Below are positions 18,221 to 29,044 of a stretch of DNA of 64,000 bases, one piece after another. A program made the translations under genes and the position numbers. Source of the stretch: an uncultured Altererythrobacter sp. (GTDB lineage: Bacteria > Pseudomonadota > Alphaproteobacteria > Sphingomonadales > Sphingomonadaceae); NCBI GenBank assembly GCA_946886565.1, contig CAMPIX010000005.1, positions 1-64,000 of the forward strand. The letters run 5' to 3'. The notes beneath the pieces were generated by a model. That model made no database searches. It worked only from the letters and a program-made list of their open reading frames with translations, and had not been told where the DNA came from. How positions within the stretch are numbered: position 1 is the stretch's first letter; every line of letters begins with the position of its first letter.

Positions 18221-18718
18221 CGGCTTCGCTTCCTGTTGCCATGCAAGCAAGAGCGCGTGTCGGTCTCCCAGCCGCCGACGCCTGCCAAGCAATCCTTTTC
18301 GACGATGCACGATCTGTAACATGGATCGCGGTGATCGCCAAAGCGCCGGGTCCCTGGCGCGCGCGCCGAAAGGCAGCCCAATGGCCACTTCGGGCACAGG
18401 CGCCTGAATCCGAAACCATTTTCCTACATCGGGGAAATTTGCCACCTCGTGTCGAATGCATCCCGTCGCACCCGCCCTCTGGATCTTCGTCGCTCGGCGA
18501 GCACGGCATGGATGCGACTGCATCCTCCCGAGCAAGCGGCGCGCACCGGGCGAACTTTTTCGCCCAGGACAGTGTAACATGTGGTCCATGTCTCGCCGTT
18601 TCGCCGGCGGCGTCCACAGCTTCGCTGCACGCGGGCGTTGCGGCAAACGGGGCGGGTTCCCATATCCGGGGCCAGACAGGGCGCGCAGTACGCCGCGCCC
18701 GACGAACGGATCGACAGC
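18221..18718. other. intergenic region between Crp-like gene and lon
   Basis: About 500 bp with no gene I can support. Short frames here have no recognisable protein character and no good ribosome-binding site. TGTAACATG occurs twice (18315-18323 and 18573-18581). The second copy is part of the dyad ACATG-TGGTC-CATGT (18577-18591). A partial heat-shock-type box pair (GTTGCG near 18637, CCCATAT at 18659-18665) lies about 55-80 bp before lon and could be its RpoH promoter, but the match is weak. Confidence 0.5.
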
Positions 18719-21130
<2,412 letters not shown>

Positions 21131-21248
21131 ACGGGCGCGCGATCCTCGCGCCGCCCCGCATCTTTCGCAGTCGCGCAACGATGCGCCACAATTCGCCGCA
21201 AATCTTGCCGGTTCGTTACCCGCTAGGCGTAAATGGGGGGATTTGCCT

Positions 21249-21277
21249 TTGACAGCTACGGCAAAAAGGCGTTCAAA
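21249..21277 (+). promoter_or_regulatory. candidate HU promoter
   Basis: TTGACA (21249-21254), 17 bp, then TTCAAA (21272-21277), about 70 bp before the HU start and after the lon stop. The -35 is a perfect match and the -10 is poor, as is usual in alphaproteobacteria. Confidence 0.4.
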
Positions 21278-21344
21278 TCCCGCCCTTTCGGAGAGGCGAT
21301 TCACCGAAGCCCGTTTGCACACTCGACTCTAGGGGGTTCCCAGA

Positions 21345-21617
21345 ATGAACAAGAACGATCTGATCAGCGCCGTCGCGGATTCCAGCGGCCTTTCGAAAAG
21401 CGACGCCTCGAGCGCGGTCGAAGGCGTGTTCGACGCGATCACCAAGTCGCTGTCGAAGGGCGACGAAGTGCGGCTGGTCGGGTTCGGAACGTTCTCGGTC
21501 GCGCGACGCAAGGCCTCGACCGGCCGCAACCCCCGCACCGGCGAGCCGATGACGATCAAGGCTTCGAACCAGCCCAAGTTCAAGGCGGGCAAGGGCCTCA
21601 AGGACAGCGTGAACTGA
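21345..21617 (+). CDS. hupB: DNA-binding protein HU (beta-type)
   Basis: 90-residue nucleoid protein, the standard HU length. It begins MNKNDLISAVADSSGLSK, has the signature GFGTFSVARRKASTGRNPRTG containing the DNA-intercalating arm with its proline, and ends FKAGKGLKDSVN. HU dimers bend and compact DNA and help repair and replication. A GC-rich hairpin terminator follows within 45 bp, so it is probably monocistronic from its own promoter. Confidence 0.96.
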   Translation: MNKNDLISAVADSSGLSKSDASSAVEGVFDAITKSLSKGDEVRLVGFGTFSVARRKASTGRNPRTGEPMTIKASNQPKFKAGKGLKDSVN

Positions 21618-21657
21618 ACCGCGCCTGGTCGGCTTTCGGGCCGTCCGGGAGAGAGAG

Positions 21658-21691
21658 AAAGCCGCGCCGCCGCTCCGGTGGGCGCGGCTTT
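21658..21691. terminator. rho-independent-type terminator between hupB and rlmB
   Basis: AAAGCCGCGCC (21658-21668) and GGCGCGGCTTT (21681-21691) are perfect 11-bp arms with a 12-nt loop. The terminal A/T bases supply short U-runs on both strands, so it can serve the convergent hupB and rlmB. Confidence 0.85.
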
Positions 21692-21700
21692 CGCGTCGAG

Positions 21701-22489
21701 CTAGCGCGTTGCCACAGCGTACAGCGCGATCGCCGCAGCGTTCGAGACGTTGAGGCTTTCCATCCGCGCGCTGATCGGCAGCCGCGCGGCGGCGTCGCAG
21801 TGCGCAGCGATGTTGTGCCGCATGCCTTCGCCCTCGGCCCCGAGCACGAGCGCGACCGGCCCGTCGGGCAAAGCCTCTGCGAGCGTCGCCTCGGCCTCGC
21901 CGGCGAGGCCGAGGCGCCAGTATCCGGCCTCTGCCGCGCTTTCGAGCGCGCGGGCGAGGTTCACGACGCGCACCCACGGCACGATCTCGAGCGCGCCCGA
22001 GGCAGACTTCGCGACGACCCCGGACTCGGGCGGTGCATGGCGATCCTGCGTCACGATCGCGCAGGCATCGAACGCTGCGGCCGAGCGCAGGATCGCGCCC
22101 ACGTTGTGGGGATCGGTCACCTGATCGAGCACGATCAGCGGGCGCGCCGGATCGCCCGACAGCACGTCGTCGAGATGCACGTCGGGCAGGGGTGCGCATT
22201 CCAGCACCAGTCCCTGATGCGGCGCCTCGCGCGCGACGAGCCGGGCGAGATCGGCCCCGTCGGCGTACTCGATGGGGAAATCGGCCGGCAGTTCGCCGTC
22301 CAGCGAATCGATCCCCTCGCGCGTCGCCCACAGCTTGCGGTGGCTGCGCGCCGGGTTCATCAGCGCCGCCTCGACCGCGTGACGGCCCCACAGCCGCACC
22401 TTCCCCGCGCTCGCGCGGCCGCTGCCGCGACCGCCCTGCATGCGCCCGGCACGCCCGCGCAACGCCCGCTTGCGGTCACCTTTTGCCAA
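21701..22489 (-). CDS. rlmB: 23S rRNA (guanosine-2'-O)-methyltransferase, TrmH/SpoU family
   Basis: 262-residue SPOUT-class methyltransferase. An N-terminal basic tail leads into the substrate-binding domain beginning KVRLWGRHAVEAAL. The catalytic domain has the three SpoU motifs: VLDQVTDPHNVGAILRSA, LVLGAEGEGMR and ARMESLNVSNAAAIALY, which form the trefoil knot binding SAM. It most likely methylates G2251-equivalent 23S rRNA, but tRNA-modifying relatives exist. The start is TTG 22489 with GGGGAA upstream; an internal ATG 16 codons later would remove only the basic tail. tRNA-Tyr lies upstream on the other strand. Confidence 0.9.
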   Translation of the reverse strand: MAKGDRKRALRGRAGRMQGGRGSGRASAGKVRLWGRHAVEAALMNPARSHRKLWATREGIDSLDGELPADFPIEYADGADLARLVAREAPHQGLVLECAPLPDVHLDDVLSGDPARPLIVLDQVTDPHNVGAILRSAAAFDACAIVTQDRHAPPESGVVAKSASGALEIVPWVRVVNLARALESAAEAGYWRLGLAGEAEATLAEALPDGPVALVLGAEGEGMRHNIAAHCDAAARLPISARMESLNVSNAAAIALYAVATR

Positions 22490-22629
22490 TCGAAATTCCC
22501 CGTTTCAGCATTGGGTCGGCCCATGCCAGCGCCCCCATTGACAGGCAAGCGCAGCTTCGCCAAAGGGGCGCCTCTCGGCAAGGGGCGCCCGTCTCGAAGG
22601 GCGCGATTTTCCCGCAGGCACCGGCGTGT

Positions 22630-22715
22630 GGACAGGTGGCCGAGTGGTTAAAGGCAGCAGACTGTAAATCTGCCCGCGCAAGCGTACGCTGGTTCGAATC
22701 CAGCCCTGTCCACCA
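22630..22715 (+). tRNA. tRNA-Tyr (anticodon GUA)
   Basis: 86-nt class II tRNA with long variable arm and encoded CCA. The acceptor GGACAGG pairs with CCTGTCC; the anticodon stem-loop CAGACTGTAAATCTG has anticodon GTA; the variable arm CCGCGCAAGCGTACG follows; the T-loop is TTCGAAT. Confidence 0.97.
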
Positions 22716-22788
22716 GCCGTTTCCAAGCTCTCGCAAGGCGAAAAGTCGCTGGTCGTAAAAGCGAGATCTGCGTGCGAATTGGCGCGGA

Positions 22789-23358
22789 TCACAGTTCGAT
22801 CCGGGCGACAAGTAGCCACACGCCGATCGCGAGGAACAGGAGCGCGGCGACCGCGCGCACCGCGCCGAGCGGCACCTTTACGAGCAGCCTGTCACCCACG
22901 AACACCGCCGGCACGTTGGCGATCATCATCCCCAGCGTCGTACCCGCGGTGACCACGGCTACGCTCTGGAACTGCGCGCCCAGCGCGATCGTGGCGACCT
23001 GCGTCTTGTCGCCCATCTCGACCAGGAAGAATGCGACCAGCGTGGTCAGGAACGCCCCGAACTGCGCCGGCTTGCGCTCCTCCTCGTCGTCGAGCTTGTC
23101 GGGCACGAGCGTCCACACCGCCATGACGATGAACGAAATCGCGACGAGGTAGCGGAACCAGTCGCCGTCGAGCAGGAAGCTCGCGCGCTCGCCTACGAAT
23201 GCGGCGAAGGCGTGATTGGCGAGCGTGGCGAACAGGATGCCGAACACGATCGGCAATGGTGCCTTGAAGCGCGCGGCGAGGACGATCGCGAGCAGCATGG
23301 TCTTGTCGCCGATCTCGGCGAGTGCGACCACGGCGGTCGAGGTCAGGAAGGCTTCCAA
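22789..23358 (-). CDS. GDT1/TMEM165-family (UPF0016) manganese exporter
   Basis: 189-residue membrane protein with six predicted helices in two homologous halves. Each half carries the family motif E-x-G-D-K-T: ALAEIGDKTMLL near residue 15 and LVEMGDKTQVA near residue 112. These acidic motifs form the cation path. Bacterial members export Mn2+ (MneA type). That role is strongly supported here by the yybP-ykoY/Mn riboswitch in the leader. The start is TTG 23358, giving MEAFLTST, with GGAG 8-11 bp upstream; no ATG fits the conserved start. Confidence 0.92.
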   Translation of the reverse strand: MEAFLTSTAVVALAEIGDKTMLLAIVLAARFKAPLPIVFGILFATLANHAFAAFVGERASFLLDGDWFRYLVAISFIVMAVWTLVPDKLDDEEERKPAQFGAFLTTLVAFFLVEMGDKTQVATIALGAQFQSVAVVTAGTTLGMMIANVPAVFVGDRLLVKVPLGAVRAVAALLFLAIGVWLLVARIEL

Positions 23359-23431
23359 GACGATTCTCCGGGCCGGGTATCAGCAAGACGAACGGCATCG
23401 CGCAACCCGCCCGGCCGGACGCTGCGCAATG

Positions 23432-23541
23432 CCATTGGTCTCGCCCGGGCGGTTTCCCGCCCCCCGCGCGCCACGGCCTCTCGACCGAGTATGTTGACGC
23501 ATGGGCCCGTCCGGAGCGGACGGTCGGCTACTCCCCAGATG
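23432..23541 (-). ncRNA. yybP-ykoY manganese riboswitch
   Basis: On the minus strand the leader of the GDT1 gene has the two hallmark loops in order: GGGGAGTAGCC (23536-23526) and GTCAACATACTC (23498-23487), then GAGACCAATGG at the 3' end. P1 can form from CAT-c-TGG and CCAATG. These are the conserved L1 and L3 nucleotides that bind Mn2+. Downstream, GGCATTGCGCA can pair with TGCGCGATGCC in a competing stem just before the ribosome-binding site, so translational control is likely. Mn2+ would switch the exporter on. Confidence 0.85.
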
Positions 23542-23574
23542 ACGCGCGCTGCCTAACCGCGGCCGGGGCGCAGA

Positions 23575-24348
23575 TCAACCGGCGATCGTGCGAAGGAGAA
23601 CGGTGAGTCCTGCGGCGGGCGCATCTGCGGGCAAGGGCAACCGCACCGCGTCGGCGCGCGCACGGTCGAGGACCGCCGCGGCAACTGCGGAGTCGTACAA
23701 CACGGCGTCGGCCTGTCCGAGCAAGCGAGCCTGGCGCAGCGTCAGGTCGTCAGGGTCATTGCTGGCGAGCACGATCTCGACCGACGTTCCGGCTTGGGCC
23801 GCGGCCGCACCCTTGGCCCACGATGCGACCCGTTCGGCCGAACCGTCATGCAGCGGATCGAGCGCGCCGCCTTCGGCCAGCGCCGTATCGAGCGCGCGAC
23901 GCCGGTCGGCGGCATCGGGCAGCCTAACGCGCAATGCATCGCGCGCCGCGTAAAGCGCTTCCGCCAGCCGCCCGAGCGACGGCGGCAACAGCGCCTCGAG
24001 CCGCAGCCGCAGGTGCTTCGCGAGCCCGGCGGATGCTCCGCCGGTGCCCACCGCGACCAGCACCGGGTCGCGGTCGAGCACGCTCGGCACGGTGAAGTCG
24101 CACAGTTCGGGCCGGTCGGTCGCATTGACCAGCAGGCCCTTGGCCTTGAGCCGCATCGCCGCCGCGGCCGCCTCGCGCGGATCGTCGATCGCGACGAAGG
24201 CGAGCCGCGCGTGGTGCGCCTCGGCTTCGCCGCAGCAGATCCCGCCAGCACGCTCGACCAGCCGCCGCTTCGCTTCCGCCGCCTCGCCGCCGCCAAGCAC
24301 GATCACGCGCGCGCCCATTATGCGGTGGAAGAGCGGCAGGCTCCTCAC
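23575..24348 (-). CDS. siroheme-synthase-like (CysG N-terminal) protein with truncated methyltransferase-like C-terminus
   Basis: 257-residue protein. Residues 1-200 resemble the precorrin-2 dehydrogenase/ferrochelatase half of CysG: SLPLFHRIMGARVIVLGGGEAAEAKRRL, then VNATDRPELCDFTVPSVLDRDPVLVAVGTGGASAGLAKHLR. The C-terminal 55 residues look like only the beginning of a uroporphyrinogen methyltransferase domain (VEIVLASNDPDDLTLRQARLLGQADAVLYDSAV), so the SAM-binding remainder is missing. The start is GTG 24348, overlapping the lysA stop as GTGA and matching the conserved N-terminus; ATG 24318 would cut it off. It probably makes sirohydrochlorin or siroheme; the truncated part may be non-catalytic. 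Confidence 0.8.
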   Translation of the reverse strand: MRSLPLFHRIMGARVIVLGGGEAAEAKRRLVERAGGICCGEAEAHHARLAFVAIDDPREAAAAAMRLKAKGLLVNATDRPELCDFTVPSVLDRDPVLVAVGTGGASAGLAKHLRLRLEALLPPSLGRLAEALYAARDALRVRLPDAADRRRALDTALAEGGALDPLHDGSAERVASWAKGAAAAQAGTSVEIVLASNDPDDLTLRQARLLGQADAVLYDSAVAAAVLDRARADAVRLPLPADAPAAGLTVLLRTIAG

Positions 24349-25604
24349 AGCCAGTCGGGCACCCGTTCGGCGTCCATGATCGCGTTGGCGGGAATGCGGT
24401 CCGCGACCACTGCGAACCGGTCGCCATCGACCAGCACCTCGGGCACGAAGCCGCGGCTGTTGTAGCTGCTGGCCATGGTCGCGCCGTAAGCCCCCGCGGT
24501 GCGGAATATCGCGAGGTCGCCGGCCGAGAGCGCGCCGGTCTCGCGGTCCATCGCGAAGGTGTCGCCGGTCTCGCAGATCGGGCCGACGACGTGCGCGGTC
24601 ATCCGCTCGCCGCTTGGCGCGACCGCCTCGATATCGTGCCAGGCGCCGTACATCGCCGGGCGTGCGAGATCGTTCATCGCGGCGTCGACGATCACGAAGG
24701 GCGGGCCGTTGCTGCTGCGCTTCGATCGGATCACGCGCGTCAGCAACACGCCCGCGTTGCCCGCGATCACGCGGCCGGGCTCGAAGGTCAGGCGCACGTC
24801 CCAACCCCGCGTCACTCGCGCGACCATCGCGCCGTATTCGGCCGGGGAGGGCATGATCTCGCCCGGCTTGTACGGCACCCCGAGCCCGCCGCCGAGGTCG
24901 GCATGGCTCACCGTCAGCCCCTGCGCACGCAACTCGCCGATCAACCGGCCGAGCTTGGCGAAGGCGGTCTCGAGCGGCTCGATCTCGCCTAACTGGCTGC
25001 CGATATGCACCGCCACTCCGCGCATATCGAGGCCGTCCTCGGCCGCGAGCGCGGCGTAGATCGCGCCCGCGCGGTCGAGCGGGACTCCGAACTTGTTCTC
25101 GCGTCTGCCGGTCGAGATCTTCTCGTGGGTGCGTGCGTCGACATCGGGATTCACCCGCAGCGCGCAGGCGGCAACTTTGCCCATTCGACGCGCGATCGCG
25201 GCGAGCTCGTAACCCTCTTCCTCGGATTCGATGTTGAACTGGCCGATCCCGGCCTCGAGGCCCTGCACCAGCTCGGCGTGGGTCTTGCCGACGCCCGAGA
25301 ACACCACCTCGCCCGGCGCCATCCCGGCCGCGAGCGCGCGGGTCAGCTCGCCGCCCGAGACCACGTCGGCGCCATAGCCTTCCTTGCGCAGCACGCTCAG
25401 AACCGCGAGGTTGGGATTGGCCTTGACCGCGAAGGCGAGATGGGGCCGGTCGAGTTCCGCCAGCGCCTCGCGGAACACCCGCGCGTGGCGCACCAGCGTG
25501 GCGCGCGAATAGACGTAAACCGGCGTACCGACCGCCTCGGCGATCGCCGGCAGCGGCACGTCCTCGGCGTGGAGAATGCCGTCGCGAAGCTCGAAATGGT
25601 CCAT
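24345..25604 (-). CDS. lysA: diaminopimelate decarboxylase
   Basis: 419-residue fold-III PLP decarboxylase making L-lysine from meso-diaminopimelate. The PLP lysine is in FAVKANPNLAVL, with VAVHIGSQLGE and the phosphate/substrate loop PICETGDTFA. The length is standard. The gene is third in argH, small lipoprotein, lysA, a very common proteobacterial order, but the R1 palindrome at 25673-25794 sits just upstream. The downstream CysG-like gene overlaps its stop. Confidence 0.96.
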   Translation of the reverse strand: MDHFELRDGILHAEDVPLPAIAEAVGTPVYVYSRATLVRHARVFREALAELDRPHLAFAVKANPNLAVLSVLRKEGYGADVVSGGELTRALAAGMAPGEVVFSGVGKTHAELVQGLEAGIGQFNIESEEEGYELAAIARRMGKVAACALRVNPDVDARTHEKISTGRRENKFGVPLDRAGAIYAALAAEDGLDMRGVAVHIGSQLGEIEPLETAFAKLGRLIGELRAQGLTVSHADLGGGLGVPYKPGEIMPSPAEYGAMVARVTRGWDVRLTFEPGRVIAGNAGVLLTRVIRSKRSSNGPPFVIVDAAMNDLARPAMYGAWHDIEAVAPSGERMTAHVVGPICETGDTFAMDRETGALSAGDLAIFRTAGAYGATMASSYNSRGFVPEVLVDGDRFAVVADRIPANAIMDAERVPDWL

Positions 25605-25672
25605 CGGCGCCGCCTCTGCCGCCTGCCGCGTGTGGAGTCGAGCAAAGCTTGGTTTGTCGCCGGCTAGCTAGT

Positions 25673-25794
25673 CCTTCGAGACAGCCTCAGCTTTCAGCTT
25701 CGGCTTCCTCAGGATGAGCGGTCGAAAGAACAATTCCCGCTCATGCTGAGGAGCCGCCGAGCTTGTCGAAGCGGCGTCTCGAAGCACTCGAAGG
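25673..25794. repeat. palindromic element, family R1, copy 2
   Basis: Begins CCTTCGAGAC and ends CTCGAAGG, with inner arms CCTCAGGATGAGCGG and CCGCTCATGCTGAGG-type sequence. Its middle also includes a GAGCTTGTCGAAG segment like family R2, so it may be a composite. It separates the small lipoprotein gene from lysA. Confidence 0.8.
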
Positions 25795-25802
25795 ACTTAA
25801 CT

Positions 25803-26042
25803 CTACTCCGGCGGCAGATCGAACGGATCGTCCTCGCGCTCCTCGGAGCGTTTGCGCAGTTCGACGTTGCGTTCGGGCGCGGCCTGGGGATCGAGTTCGA
25901 GCAGGTCCTCGGGGCTGGGCCTCGCGCCCGCGCCATAGGGCGCCACCGGCAACGATTCGCCGGGCAGCGGTTCGAGGTCGGCCTTCTGCCCGCACGCCGC
26001 GAGCGCGAAGACCAGGGCCAGCGGAACGAATACCTTGCGCAT
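25803..26042 (-). CDS. small LptM-like lipoprotein
   Basis: 79-residue protein with a lipoprotein signal, [20 protein letters not shown], whose lipobox cysteine is residue 17. The rest is short, acidic and Pro-rich (ELDPQAAPERN, EEREDDPFDLPPE). A small lipoprotein between argH and lysA is conserved across proteobacteria. In E. coli that protein, LptM (YifL), helps LptD assembly, so the position supports the same assignment here. The ATG overlaps the argH stop as TGATG, implying coupled translation. Confidence 0.8.
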   Translation of the reverse strand: MRKVFVPLALVFALAACGQKADLEPLPGESLPVAPYGAGARPSPEDLLELDPQAAPERNVELRKRSEEREDDPFDLPPE

Positions 26043-27418
26043 CAATCCTCCATGCCGAGCGCGGCGCGCGCTTCGGCGACGCGCTGCCTTACCTGATCGG
26101 GCGCGGTCCCGCCATAGGAGGCGCGTGCGGCCACCGAGGCGTCGACCGACAGAGCGGCGAACACGCCTTCGCCGATCCGCGGATCGATCGCCTGCAGTTC
26201 CTCGAGCGAGAGCAGGTCGAGCGCCACGCCGCGCTGCTCGGCCGCCTTTACCGCCGCGCCGGTGATATGATGCGCCTCGCGAAACGGAATGTCCGCCGCG
26301 CGCACCAGCCAGTCGGCGAGGTCGGTCGCGGTGGCGTATCCCATCTCGGCCGCGGCGCGCATCCGCGCGGTGTCGAACGCGCTGTCCGACACCATTCCGG
26401 TCATCGCCGCGATCGACAGCGCGAGCAGCCCCGCGGCCTCGAACACCGGCGGCTTGTCGTCCTGCATGTCCTTCGAATAGGCGAGCGGCAGGCCCTTCAT
26501 CGTCACCGTGAGAGCGGTGAGGCAGCCGACGATCCGCCCGGAATGCCCGCGCACCAGCTCGGCCGCATCGGGGTTCTTCTTCTGCGGCATGATCGAACTG
26601 CCGGTGGAGAGCGCATCGGGCAGGCGGACGAAGCCGAACGGCTGGCTCGCCCACAGGATCATCTCCTCGGCCAGGCGGCTGAGGTGCAGCGCGCACTGCG
26701 CCGCGGCCTGGAGGTAGTCGAGCGCGAAGTCGCGGTCGGACACGGCATCGAGGCTGTTGGCGGTCGGCCGGTCGAACCCGAGCGTGTCGCAGGTTGCCTG
26801 CCGGTCGACGGGGAAGCCCGTCCCCGCAAGCGCCGCCGAGCCGAGCGGGCACTCGTTCATCCGCGCGCGCGCGTCGGCAAACCGGCTCCGGTCGCGCCGG
26901 ATCATCTCGTAATAGGCCATCAGGTGATGCCCGAGCGTGACCGGCTGCGCGGTCTGCAAGTGGGTAAAGCCGGGCATGACGCTGCCCGCGTGCTCGCCCG
27001 CCCGCGTCACGAGCGCGCCCTGCAATTGGGCGAGGCCGGCGTCGGCCTGGTCGATCGCCTCGCGCACCCACAGGCGGAAATCGGTCGCCACCTGATCGTT
27101 GCGGCTGCGCGCTGTGTGGAGACGCCCGGCCGCCGCGCCGATCAGTTCGGCGAGGCGGCTCTCGGTGGTCATGTGGATGTCCTCGAGGTCCCAGTCCTCG
27201 GGCACCCCGTCCTTCTCGTACTCCGCGGCGATCGCGTCGAGACCGCGCGCAATCTCGTCCGCATCGTCCGCCGAGACGATCCCCTGCGTCGCGAGCATCG
27301 CCACGTGCGCCTTGCTCGCGGCGATGTCCTGCCGCCAGAGCGCCTTGTCGAACGGGATCGAGGCGTTGATTTCGCGCATGATCGCGCTAGGGCCTTCGGC
27401 GAACCTGCCGCCCCACAT
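26042..27418 (-). CDS. argH: argininosuccinate lyase
   Basis: 458-residue fumarase/aspartase-superfamily enzyme, the last step of arginine synthesis, releasing fumarate. [20 protein letters not shown] is the normal N-terminus and [12 protein letters not shown] is the signature loop with the catalytic serine. [16 protein letters not shown] is also typical. The start is ATG 27418; further upstream is antisense to the TlpA-like gene. The divergent start codon is only 16 bp away, so promoters must overlap the coding regions. Confidence 0.96.
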   Translation of the reverse strand: MWGGRFAEGPSAIMREINASIPFDKALWRQDIAASKAHVAMLATQGIVSADDADEIARGLDAIAAEYEKDGVPEDWDLEDIHMTTESRLAELIGAAAGRLHTARSRNDQVATDFRLWVREAIDQADAGLAQLQGALVTRAGEHAGSVMPGFTHLQTAQPVTLGHHLMAYYEMIRRDRSRFADARARMNECPLGSAALAGTGFPVDRQATCDTLGFDRPTANSLDAVSDRDFALDYLQAAAQCALHLSRLAEEMILWASQPFGFVRLPDALSTGSSIMPQKKNPDAAELVRGHSGRIVGCLTALTVTMKGLPLAYSKDMQDDKPPVFEAAGLLALSIAAMTGMVSDSAFDTARMRAAAEMGYATATDLADWLVRAADIPFREAHHITGAAVKAAEQRGVALDLLSLEELQAIDPRIGEGVFAALSVDASVAARASYGGTAPDQVRQRVAEARAALGMED

Positions 27419-27434
27419 TGCATTGGAGCCCGAA

Positions 27435-28001
27435 GTGTTGTCCCGCTTGTCGCTCACGCTAGTCGCCCTGGCTCTGGTTCTCGCGGGCTGCGATAGGCAA
27501 GCGCCCGACACCGCGCAAGGCGAGGGCGAGTTGGCCGAGGGCAAGGCGGACTTGGCCGCTACGATCGACCGCAGCCACGCGGGATCGCTGATGCCCGCGA
27601 TCACGGTGACCGATCCCGAGGGCAACGAACTGAACCTCGCCGCCGCGCAAGGGACGCCGGTGCTGCTCAACCTCTGGGCCACCTGGTGCGCGCCCTGCGT
27701 CAAGGAAATGCCGCTGCTCGACGATCTGGCGGGCGAACATGCCGGAGCCTTGCGCGTGGTCACCGTCAGCCAGGACATGGGCGGGGCGGAGAAGGTCGCG
27801 CCGTTCTTCGCGCAGATGGATTTCGAGCACCTCGAACCGTGGATGGAGCCCGAGCTCGAACTCGGCTTCGCGCTCGAAAGCCAGAGCCTGCCGACCACCG
27901 TGCTCTACGACGCGAGCGGCCGCGAGGTATGGCGCGTGGTCGGCGAATACGACTGGTCGAGCGCCGAAGTGCACGAAGCGATCGCGGAGGCGGTGGGCTG
28001 A
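27435..28001 (+). CDS. TlpA/ResA-family thioredoxin lipoprotein
   Basis: 188-residue periplasmic thiol-disulfide oxidoreductase. The N-terminus [21 protein letters not shown] is a lipoprotein signal with its cysteine after AG. The thioredoxin fold has the CxxC site in [15 protein letters not shown] and the cis-proline region SLPTTVLYD. Such proteins reduce apocytochromes or other envelope thiols. The start is GTG 27435, with GGAG six bases upstream; no ATG precedes the signal. It diverges from argH and is followed by a convergent TonB-like gene. Confidence 0.9.
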   Translation: MLSRLSLTLVALALVLAGCDRQAPDTAQGEGELAEGKADLAATIDRSHAGSLMPAITVTDPEGNELNLAAAQGTPVLLNLWATWCAPCVKEMPLLDDLAGEHAGALRVVTVSQDMGGAEKVAPFFAQMDFEHLEPWMEPELELGFALESQSLPTTVLYDASGREVWRVVGEYDWSSAEVHEAIAEAVG

Positions 28002-28007
28002 GACGCG

Positions 28008-28781
28008 TCAGCGCGGCGTCATGCCGTAGTCGATCCTGATCCGCACCCAGCTCCCGACTTGCGGCACGCCGCCTAGCACCGGCGGCCGCACCTTGAACTG
28101 CCACGCCGCCGCGAGCACCGCGCGGGTGATCTGGGAGCCCTGCGGATACTCGTCGAGCCCGACGCAGTTCTCGACGCGGAAATCGGGCGCGGTGCGGCAT
28201 GCGATCAGCCCCCAGCCGGGCCCGCGCGCGGTCGACAGATAGCCGGCCAGCTCGTCGTCGCGCGGCTCGCGGTACCATCGGGCCGCGTAGAGCGGCTGGC
28301 CGTTGGGCGCGGTGCCGACGCGCGCGGTGTCGGGCATCGATGGGCCGGTGTTGGCGGGACCGTAGGAGGGCGCGTCGGGTCGCGCCGGGCGCACGGGCCG
28401 CGGCTCGGCCGCGGGCGGCAGCCGGAAGGGCGTCGGGATGATCGCGCGCGGCGTGGGTACCGGGGCCGGTTCGAGCGGCGACGGCGGGGTCGGGGCCGCG
28501 ACTTCCGGCCGCTGCGGCGCCGGGCGCTGCTCGGCCTGCGGCTGGCGCTCGGGCTCCGGCTCGGGCGCTTGCTCCTGCGATGGCTCGGTGGCCTCGAGAT
28601 TGACGAACGTGATGTCCTCCGCCGCATCGCCCTGCCAGGCGGTCGAGCCGAGCGACAGCAGGAGGAAGATCAGGAGCGCCTCGAGCAGCAGTGCTAGGCC
28701 GAGGCCGATCGCGCGCCGGCCCGCGCCGCTGCGGGCTCGCTCGCGCCAGGAAATATCGGGAACGGGGGTCGATTGAAGCAA
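28008..28781 (-). CDS. TonB-like energy-transducer-type protein
   Basis: 257-residue protein with TonB architecture: a short cytosolic N-terminus, one membrane helix (AIGLGLALLLEALLIFLLLSL, about residues 24-44), a periplasmic linker very rich in Pro, Glu and Gln (EPEPERQPQAEQRPAPQRPE region), and a C-terminal domain of about 85 residues with two cysteines (LIACRTAPDFRVENCVG) ending WVRIRIDYGM. The C-terminus resembles but does not clearly match TonB. No exbBD genes are adjacent. The start is TTG 28781 with AGAGG upstream. It might energise TonB-dependent receptors or be a divergent envelope linker. Confidence 0.72.
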   Translation of the reverse strand: MLQSTPVPDISWRERARSGAGRRAIGLGLALLLEALLIFLLLSLGSTAWQGDAAEDITFVNLEATEPSQEQAPEPEPERQPQAEQRPAPQRPEVAAPTPPSPLEPAPVPTPRAIIPTPFRLPPAAEPRPVRPARPDAPSYGPANTGPSMPDTARVGTAPNGQPLYAARWYREPRDDELAGYLSTARGPGWGLIACRTAPDFRVENCVGLDEYPQGSQITRAVLAAAWQFKVRPPVLGGVPQVGSWVRIRIDYGMTPR

Positions 28782-28839
28782 AGGGCCTCTGGCGTACGTC
28801 CGCGTGACTACCCTTCGCTTGCGTTCGGGAGTTTCGACG

Positions 28840-28864
28840 GAAAATGATCCCCCGGATCATTTTC
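28840..28864 (-). terminator. terminator after tRNA-Val
   Basis: GAAAATGATCC (28840-28850) and GGATCATTTTC (28854-28864) form a perfect 11-bp stem with a 3-nt loop. Transcripts of the minus-strand tRNA-Val run into it and its 3' arm carries the U-run. Confidence 0.75.
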
Positions 28865-28876
28865 ACCAGTCGAAAC

Positions 28877-28952
28877 TGGTGGGCGCTGACGGGCTCGAAC
28901 CGCCGACCCTCTCGGTGTAAACGAGATGCTCTACCAACTGAGCTAAGCGCCC
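28877..28952 (-). tRNA. tRNA-Val (anticodon UAC)
   Basis: 76 nt with encoded CCA on the minus strand. The acceptor GGGCGCT pairs with AGCGCCC; the anticodon stem CTCGT/ACGAG-type arm carries the anticodon TAC in TTTACAC; the T-loop is TTCGAGC. The 3' end is immediately followed by a 7-bp dyad that includes the CCA (28864-28881). Confidence 0.96.
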
Positions 28953-29044
28953 GCACCCAGGAATTGACGGGTGCGCCAGCACATAGCGCGGCGGGGCCGC
29001 AAATCAATTGCGAATGGACCGGCCGCGCGGCTAGGGCGGCGGGC

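Noticed and set aside
18581..18718. Upstream extension of lon
   Set aside because: The extra residues are basic and low complexity, and Lon proteins start at the later YPLLPLRD region.
23794..24465. Plus-strand frame antisense to the CysG-like gene
   Set aside because: His/Arg-rich shadow with no recognisable domain.
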